64,000 nt of DNA from Sipunculus nudus (Eukaryota; Annelida; Sipuncula; Golfingiida; Sipunculidae), in assembly GCA_026874595.1 (NCBI GenBank), contig CM049311.1, positions 11,189,676-11,253,675 on the forward strand, written 5' to 3'. Position 1 is the first letter of the stretch. Each line of letters begins with the position of its first letter. A program made the position numbers and the translations under genes. Shown here one piece after another: positions 57,380 to 64,000 of this stretch. Below the pieces are notes generated by a model, which was not told the DNA's origin, ran no database searches, and saw nothing but the letters and a program-made list of their open reading frames with translations.

Positions 57380-58410
57380 AATTGCACAATGGAAAACTGC
57401 AAAAAATAAAGTCTCTTTTATCATGATTTGCAAGTAAAGAGAAAATAGCTTTAAACAAAAAAGTTTAGTTGCATCAACTTTGACACAGTTCTCAGTTTTC
57501 ACTCTACAAATGGCTGCTATATTGTTTGAGCTGTGAAGAGCAATATGAGTTTTAAAACTTTGTTTTCCACTTTCAGTAAGTCTATATATATATGGTAACC
57601 ATGCTTCACAATATGAAAACACTGTTGCTATCACTCTCCTTTGAACTTGCATATTGGCTGGGTTAATTTAAAAAGCTTGCATGCAAGGACAATATACTTT
57701 CATTAATGTTACCTTGTAGGCACCTATGAAGGAGTTCTTACAATGAATCATTTTAGTATAAATTTATTATGACATTACATGCAATGTTCCAATCAGTGGA
57801 TCTCGTGACTTCCAGTGACATACCACTTAGTTCTTTTATGTCATATATAAATAACTACAGCAGCCTCACACTGTATAGTGAGTACACATGGGTTGTGCTC
57901 AAAGAAAATCCTAATAAATATGACCTATGTTGGGAAAAAATAATTCCTAATATGAATTGAAGTGTAAGAATTTGGTACCCAGGTCAATCTGGTTGTTATA
58001 ATATTCTTAAGAGCTGTTCACAATATTATGTCACCATTTTTAGTCCTGCGTCAGTTTTATTGGCAGGGAGCTTGTGAAAAATAATGAATTTATAAAAATA
58101 AATGTGATTTTGTGACTTTTTGTTTCAACGAAAGAGCTCTTTCTTGTTTAAACTGGTACAGGAAAAAAACCAGTCTTTTTTTACCTGTAATATAACTAGC
58201 TGTATTGATATTGCATAATATTATAACATTTATTTTTACTGAAAGCCAGTAGAAGTTAATGGAAAACTGCACAAAATATTTAAAGTCTCTTTTATTATGA
58301 TTTGCAAGTAAAGACTTTAAAAACTGTTTTTAACTTTCAGTAAGCCTTTATAACCATGCTTTGAAATATGTAATCACTTTTGCTAGCACTCTCCTCAAAG
58401 CATGTTTTGT
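57380..58410. repeat. Diverged direct repeats
   Basis: 57386-57660 and 58259-58410 share AAAGTCTCTTTTAT, ATGATTTGCAAGTAAAG, AACTTTCAGTAAG and CACTCTCCT segments. The minus strand of the first copy has a 108-codon frame (QRRVIATVFSYCEAWLPY) vaguely like the end of a non-LTR reverse transcriptase. The assignment is weak. Confidence 0.35.
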
Positions 58411-58894
58411 AACTAACCAGTGCATATTTCTAATTTAGCATGCAGTTACAGAAGTTTCTTCTTTGATTTTTTACATTATATGCCAACTATCTGGAGCATG
58501 ACAAAGGTTCTGGAGCAACACCTGCCTTGAATAAAAAAGAATGTCCATTGATCATTGGGCCAGTTTCACCCTAGTTACTGTCTCTGTTGCCATTAACTTC
58601 ACAGCAGAATACAGCAGTGAAGGCTGATAATAACAGGTGCTGTTCAGGCAGCAGAACTACTGTTATTACCTGATGATTAAAGAGCTCTTTAATATTATCC
58701 ATAGCTGACCCACGCCCAAACTCCAATATCAAGAATTTAAATATTCCTCTCAAAGTGCCTGATAAAACATGCAAACATTAATAAAAATACATAGTAGATG
58801 CAATGGTTATGAACAGATGTAAAAACTCAATAAAACATGACATCATATATCCTAACATTTTTACATTACATAAAAACAGTTTGTAAATAGCCGT

Positions 58895-59545
58895 TAGCAG
58901 GGCACAAATCGTAACCGTAGGGGCTAGGGCCATGAACCCTATGCAGTCTTAGAGGTTCTAAAAAGATTTCCTTGCAAACCTGAAATTAGGTCACTGCGAC
59001 CTATATTCTCGAAGTTATGGGGTGTGTTTGCACCCCCCAGAAATAATTCTTTTAGCCAAAATTTTCATCCCAAACCTTCCATTTTTCACATACATCTTAC
59101 CTACCAACAGGGGAAGAACCATAATTATTTTGAGGTCACAAGGTCAAAGGTCAAGGTCACAGAACCAACTTCTTTGAAAAGCCTGTGGATGCATTTTAAG
59201 CCAAACCTTTCATCCCAATTCTTTCATCTTTCACATATAGCTCACCTACTAAGTGGGAGAAGAATCCTATAGATGTTGAGGTCACAAGATCAAAGGTCAC
59301 GGTCACAGGATCCACTTCTTTGAAAAGGTTGTGGATACATTTCAAGCTAGACCTTTCATTCCAAACCTTTCAGCACTGATATCGCTTCTCTGCCAACAGT
59401 GGAAAAGACCTGTTGATTTTGAGGTCAAAGGTCAAGTTCACAGCACCCTCTTCTTGCATGGAGTCATTTTCAGGCAAACTTTTCAATCTATACTTTCCAT
59501 CTGTCATATATGGCTTACCTACTAATAGGGGAAGAAGCCTATTGA
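58895..59545. repeat. Tandem units rich in AGGTCA half-sites
   Basis: It begins with a segment also found in the Helentron-like copy at 60143 (GTTAGCAGGGCACAAAT). It continues as four units of about 150 bp with 'cctttcat', 'acctac' and 'gaagaa' landmarks. Clusters at 59133-59160, 59278-59308 and 59421-59441 read AGGTCA with 1-2 base spacers. This is probably the interior of another Helentron-like copy. Confidence 0.55.
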
Positions 59546-60055
59546 TGTTAAGCTACTGATTTATAAGATGATGGGAACATTTTGCAGTTTATTTTATGGA
59601 ATCATAGCAATAAACTTAGTTTCCTAGATATCTGAATATTTTTTATATAAATCACCAGATATAAAAGCAAATGTTTGTTCTCATAATATGTGGATGTGTA
59701 CCTGGATTTAGGATGGCTTTTTTTTATTACAAGAATTTAAGTCATGCTTTCTGCATTTCTTTTCTTTCAGGTTTTGCAGTTTACCTACCCTGTTGATCCT
59801 ATTGAAAAGCAGAGTAATAATATTGGACTTACACTTTTTACATTTACATATCTATAAATATAATATGAGGGCCTGAAAATGCCTTTTGATTGTTTTGGAC
59901 ATTCATTACTGTAACATCCTTTGGAGAATTTGCTACAAGTTTGGTCTCTTATTGGAGGATGTGTGATAACAAATGTCAGACTTGTCAGAAATCCATTATG
60001 TCTGCCAGTTAGCCATCTTAGAAATCCTTTTGTCAGTGCAGTTTCAGTGATTTTT

Positions 60056-60822
60056 AGCTCAGCTGACTTTTAGTCATGCTGTGCTATAGCGATGGGTCTT
60101 TGTCCGTCGTCCATCTGTCTGTCCATCCGGCCAGCCGTCCGGCCGTTAGCAGGGCACAAATTGTAACTGTAAGGGCTAGATACATGAACCCTATGCAGTC
60201 TTAGAGGTTCTAAAAAGATCTATACCCATTTGTTGAAATGCATCACAGGTCAAGTGGTAAGATTGATGCATCGGTGTTATTAATAAATCAACCAACATCT
60301 ACCTTGCAACTGATTAGTATATACAGATCACCACAATCTAAACAGACAGACCTTCTTTCAAAACTTGAAGAGCTTTTAACATTTGTGGACACACAAAAAC
60401 CATTGTTAGTTATGGGAGATTTCAACATTGATGTCAGTAATAAAAAAATACTTGTGTATTGGATGATCTCTCACATCTTCTTCAGTGTCAGCAGCTTATG
60501 ACGGAAAACACAAATGATCATGGCAGTATTATTGATCTTGTGTGTTCAAACTTCCCTAGTACATCAACTTCTGCAATAGAGAGTTCCTGGTCTGATCACA
60601 AAATCCTGTTTACTGTTGCTCCTAAAAATGTTTTCCAGTTTCACTCAGTTAATTGATATAAGGCCTTCACTTAAATAGTAATCTAACAGTTCACATATTA
60701 TGTTATAGTTATGCAATTATTGTTATGCTTGCCCTTTGATACCATAGCAGGACAGGTGTTTGGGAAGGCTTTAAATACAGGTCATGCTTGTCAGCTGAGC
60801 GTCATGACCCATGGGTCACTTG
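60056..60822 (+). mobile_element. Short Helentron-like element carrying an endonuclease fragment
   Basis: Starts AGCTCAGCTGAC after TTTTT, with the GTCCGTCGTCC stretch. It ends CAGCTGAGCGTC, TGACCCATGGGTCA and CTTG|TTTTT. Only 767 bp separate the ends. Instead of satellite, the interior holds a damaged AP-endonuclease-like coding segment. Autonomous Helentrons are known to carry an endonuclease domain at the C-terminus of the Rep/helicase protein, so this may be an internal-deletion derivative of an autonomous element. Confidence 0.65.
60229..60653 (+). pseudogene. AP-endonuclease domain fragment, frameshifted
   Basis: The first frame has LQLISIYRSPQSKQ and LLVMGDFNIDVSN, the metal/active-site segment. 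After a frameshift near 60445-60460 the second frame has NDHGSIIDLVCSN and SSWSDHKILF, ending at a stop at about 60656. GDFN, the T/S-x-x-IIDL segment and SDH are typical of apurinic-type endonucleases of non-LTR retrotransposons and Helentrons. The N-terminal part is missing. It is not functional as it stands. Confidence 0.75.
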
Positions 60823-60839
60823 TTTTTGAGTTAATAAAT

Positions 60840-61170
60840 GCCTTTTTTTTTCAGGAGAGTTTTCTTGTAGACCAGACAGGTGGTGCCACCTAAATTGAAT
60901 GCATTAAGTCTTTTCCTCAGGAGTGGTTTGCCTCATTGGGCTGAAATTGTGGATGTCCATAGATCTTTAATACCTCCATCTCATTATCATATTACAGTTT
61001 GGTGAGCCATCATTAGTTGTTTCCTTGTGGTGTCCATTTGTCTTTTTGCTTTTGATAAAAATTGCTCATATTTCAGGAGTGGATGAATGTATCAGCCTGA
61101 AATGATGCATGTTGACCCATCTTGGAAAGCTTTGTTGTAGACCAGACAGGTGGTGCCACTTTCTGTTCTG
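60840..61170. repeat. Two units with GTAGACCAGACAGGTGGTGCCAC-type cores
   Basis: Cores containing GGTGGTGCCAC lie at about 60878 and 61148, 270 bp apart. The palindrome is the one found in the large Helentron-like copies, but the unit sequence is different. Confidence 0.6.
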
Positions 61171-61172
61171 TT

Positions 61173-61225
61173 TTAGCGAACCTGTTAGCTTATGTGATGG
61201 TGCAAGGTTGTCCTTTGTGCGTCGA
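61173..61225 (+). mobile_element. Type-2 Helentron-like 5' end, truncated
   Basis: TTTTAGCGAACCTGTTAGCT and TATGTGATGGTGCAAGG match the minus-strand starts near 7246 and 8150. The sequence is cut by the CCCAGATT-word arm at 61226. Confidence 0.55.
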
Positions 61226-61486
61226 TTTTAAACTGGGCTGTTGCAGATTAGAATTTTGATCTGGGCTTGCCCAGTTTAAAATCAGTCCAGACCAGATTTA
61301 AATCCTTAAGTCTTCACCACATGATTTTAATCTGGACTGACCCGGATCAAAATTTTAATCTGGGCTGGCCCAGTTTAAAACTGGTCTGGCCTAGATTAGA
61401 ATTTTGATCTGAGCCGGTCCAAATCAAAATTTTGATCTGGGCTGGCCCAGTTTTAAATTGAGCAAGATTCTAATCTGGGCCTCGAC
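61226..61486 (-). mobile_element. Arm of the CCCAGATT-word family, copy 2
   Basis: The minus strand starts GTCGAGGCCCAGATTAG beside TATATA and matches 48186-48450. The outer bases GTCGAGGCC are close to GTCAGAGAC of the 45474 element, linking the two families. Confidence 0.7.
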
Positions 61487-61699
61487 ATATATAAATTTTT
61501 AATTTTCATTAATGTCATGTATGATAATACATTTTAATTCAAATTTTTTTGTGGATATTACAATTTTTAAGCAACCAGTAACAGTCAGCCACTTTTGGCA
61601 GGCCAATTATTATTAAACACCCATCTATGACAAGAATTATTACAGTAATTACCTAAGATCCATCCATCTGACTATCCAACCGTTAACTTTTAGTCTCCG
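61487..61699. other. Short non-coding stretch
   Basis: AT-rich, nothing recognised. Confidence 0.5.
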
Positions 61700-62350
61700 T
61701 TATAACTTATCAGGGATCTTATGGATTTCACATAACTCGACAACCTACCAATAAATTATCTCACCTGAGTTTGATTTGGAGGAAAATCTGCACATATTTA
61801 ATAGGGTCAGAGGTCACTTGGCTACTTTGTGGTGTTGCCATGATAACTTACGGGGAATATGAATGGTTTTGAAATAACTCAACAAAAACGTTAATCAGTG
61901 TAATATCTCAGATTAGTTTGATTTCCAACAAAATCCTCACTTGTTTAATGAGGTCGGAGGTCACCAGACTGTGGTTGCATCATTGTGACTAAAATTAGCA
62001 AAAATCTTGTTGATTTTCATGAACTCATAAAATTCTTAGCAAAATTCAAGCTGATTTAATGAGCTCAGAGGTCACCAGGCTGCTTTGTTAATGGCCATTT
62101 GTGGTGTTGCCACAATAAGGTACATAAAAATATGATGGATTCAATATATTGATTCAATATAATACCTCACCTAAGTTTGATTCTTAGCAAAATCCATTCA
62201 TATTAAATGAGCTCAGAGGTCACTTAATCTGGCATCATGGTGACATACCAAATATCTTATGGATTTTGATGAAACTCATTATGAATATTTACCTTTTCTC
62301 ACCTTAATTACATTCTCACCAAAACGCATATTTAATGAGGGCAGAGGTTA
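61700..62350. repeat. Tandem units of about 150-170 bp with GAGGTCAC
   Basis: Four or five diverged units share 'ataactca', 'gtttgatt', 'caaaatc' and 'agaggtcac' landmarks. They probably belong to another Helentron-like interior, as the flank has CCATCTGACTATCCAACCGT. Confidence 0.5.
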
Positions 62351-62642
62351 CCAGATACTCAACATTTGCAGTGCTCTTGTATTAAACTACCTAACAACAA
62401 TTAAAGTGTTGGTCTTGTTTTTCCTCTCTCATGTCTCTATCTACCTAAAAATTGAAATTTTAAATTTTGATTTCATAAACAATTTCAATTTCTTTAATTG
62501 AGAAAGACACATGAGAGAGGAATACTTACTTAAAGGGTCCAATATTAGTTTTTAATGTCTTTTTTGTTGATCTTAAAATAGGGGGTTTTCCCAGTGCTGC
62601 TACCTTAAGGCAGGAAACCAGCTTTGATTAAAAAAAAAAAAA

Positions 62643-62905
62643 GATTTATGAAAGTATGAGTTATTTTAAATTTAGTGATGTGGATTGTATGCACAGTGTG
62701 ATATGAACACACAACAACTATCTGTTTACATACAAGTCACATCTAAACAGCACTGGAGTCATTTCAGTGCAAGTAATATCACATGGCTAGCTAGGAATGT
62801 TAGGAACAGGAAAAAGCCATAAACATAATAAAAAATACAAGGATCATACAAAAGTATGAGTAATTTTAAATTTAGTGGTGTGTAGATAGTATACAGGGTG
62901 ACACT
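62643..62905. repeat. Two direct repeats of about 60 bp
   Basis: AAAGTATGAGTTATTTTAAA at 62651 and AAAGTATGAGTAATTTTAAA at 62850 are followed by similar 'tttagtg.tgtg' segments. No gene is involved. Confidence 0.6.
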
Positions 62906-64000
62906 TTGTTTTCCAATAACGCTGGGTGGGGAAAGTCACCAATAACGGTCTGCAGGATATGTACCCTGTTTTACGACATGTCAGGAAGACGGGATTATAC
63001 CAGCATATGGTTAGGATGAATTATCATGTGACGTCTAATGGACCAATAATGTGGTGACTGCCACATCTGCAGCTAGGCTTCCCCTGAACATGAATCATGA
63101 TCTTTCAGATCTGTGGTTCTGTCCTGGTTTTGCTTTCTGTGGCATTAGCCAGATGCTTTGCAATAAAAACTAGATGTGTGTGTTGTCACTACCTCACTTC
63201 CCAGCCAGGTAGCTTTCTTGTGTTTCTACACAGTATCTTGCTTCTGTAACAGGAGATCACATGGTAAATTGCTAAAGAAATCCTGACCCTAATACCTGAA
63301 TGGTATGGTCTCCCGATGGACAAAGGAATTTCCTTGTCTCACTGTGGTATATTATCCTTTGAATTAAAATTATATAAATATTATATTATGAATTAAAAAT
63401 ATACAGATATACTCCAAAATTCATTCGATTCTTTCTTGGATGTACCCCTAAGTCCCAACAAAATTTCATCAGAATCCGGTCATAACATTTTGCATAAAAT
63501 TGCTGACAGACGAAACAACCAATGAACCCAACATTGATCATTTAGAATTTGTCACTCTTTGATTGACTTAAGGCTCTAAGAACAAGACTAAGAATTTTTG
63601 CAGAATTGATTAAAAATAATTAATTATGCATTACTATGCACATGCAAAGAATCTTATTTCCTCACACACCCAAACCGCATAAAAACTGATCCTTGAACAG
63701 CCAACAATAATCCGTCGGCAAGTCAACCTTTTACACAGGTAGAAAGATGGTTACATTATCCATCCCATTGTGCATGTCTGACTATTTACTGGGGTAAATA
63801 TTTAAGACAATAGTATACAGCAGATTTCAAGGTTGTATAAAAAGTTTATAAAATAATCTCTTCATAATCAATCATCAGTCATTTTTATTGTTCAGTCATT
63901 GATTATGTTTTTAATATGATATAGTTTGTGATATTTACTGGAGTAATTCATAGACTCCCTAAGGATGTATACATGTGTCATAATTTACTTGTAGTATAAA
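62906..64000. other. Non-coding, probably FLVCR-type intron
   Basis: No exon with FLVCR character and no recognised repeat. Confidence 0.5.

Larger units (their letters stand above)
56735..60055 (+). other. FLVCR-type intron 1, first part
   Basis: No further FLVCR exon was found. A tandem-repeat block and old direct repeats lie within it. Confidence 0.6.

Noticed and set aside
59761-59855. Possible FLVCR exon 2 after ttctttcag
   Set aside because: The translation stops after about 28 residues and lacks the expected helix-5 sequence of the family.

Overview
This is an AT-rich, intron-bearing animal genome segment. It has almost no single-exon genes, long introns, many (TA)n and (TAA)n tracts, and dense mobile-element DNA. 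I think it is a mollusc. The basis is inference: the recurring element ends AGCTCAGCTGAC and CAGCTGAGCG(T/C)C(A/G)TGACCCATGGGTC resemble repeats I associate with bivalve and gastropod genomes, and the two host genes have close invertebrate families. Only three protein-coding loci other than a retrotransposon can be supported.

Left part (1-9.9 kb). A satellite-filled Helentron-like element runs off the left edge. Next is a four-exon minus-strand gene (4045-9304) for a secreted, cysteine-bearing protein of the MOLO1/TPM type. Its first intron is full of old repeats. About 0.6 kb upstream of its start codon sits a complete Ty3/Gypsy retrotransposon (9912-14959) with identical 176-bp LTRs, a 5-bp target duplication and one intact gag-pol frame. 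Each LTR carries a near-perfect CTCF-type motif.

Middle part (15-33 kb). This is non-coding DNA with microsatellites, a repeat whose minus strand has the layout of a hammerhead ribozyme, and an inverted-repeat element (19081-20245). A 69/138-bp satellite (25905-30890) is split by a 3.4-kb Helentron-like element, so the satellite gives the empty site. Next to the satellite lies a broken minus-strand gene with the cysteine cluster found with KDZ transposases.

Right part (33-64 kb). Two 1591-bp hAT-like elements each have their own perfect 8-bp target duplication. A tandem pair of the hammerhead-like repeat lies at 40.4 kb. A 2.2-kb foldback element (45474-47655) sits inside a (TA)n tract, and a related family has two arms at 48.2 and 61.2 kb. 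Several further families have ends built from one short word repeated in both orientations. The first coding exon of an FLVCR-type (SLC49) transporter is at 56145-56734, and the rest of that gene lies beyond the window. A short Helentron-like element (60056-60822) keeps both ends and a broken AP-endonuclease segment.

The host genes do not form a pathway together. The main story is the mobile-element landscape: palindromic word-repeat ends, insertion next to (TA)n, satellites carried inside Helentron-like elements, and candidate self-cleaving RNA repeats. No homology search or folding program was run. Family names come from recognised motifs, and splice sites were placed by eye from GT/AG signals and reading-frame phase.
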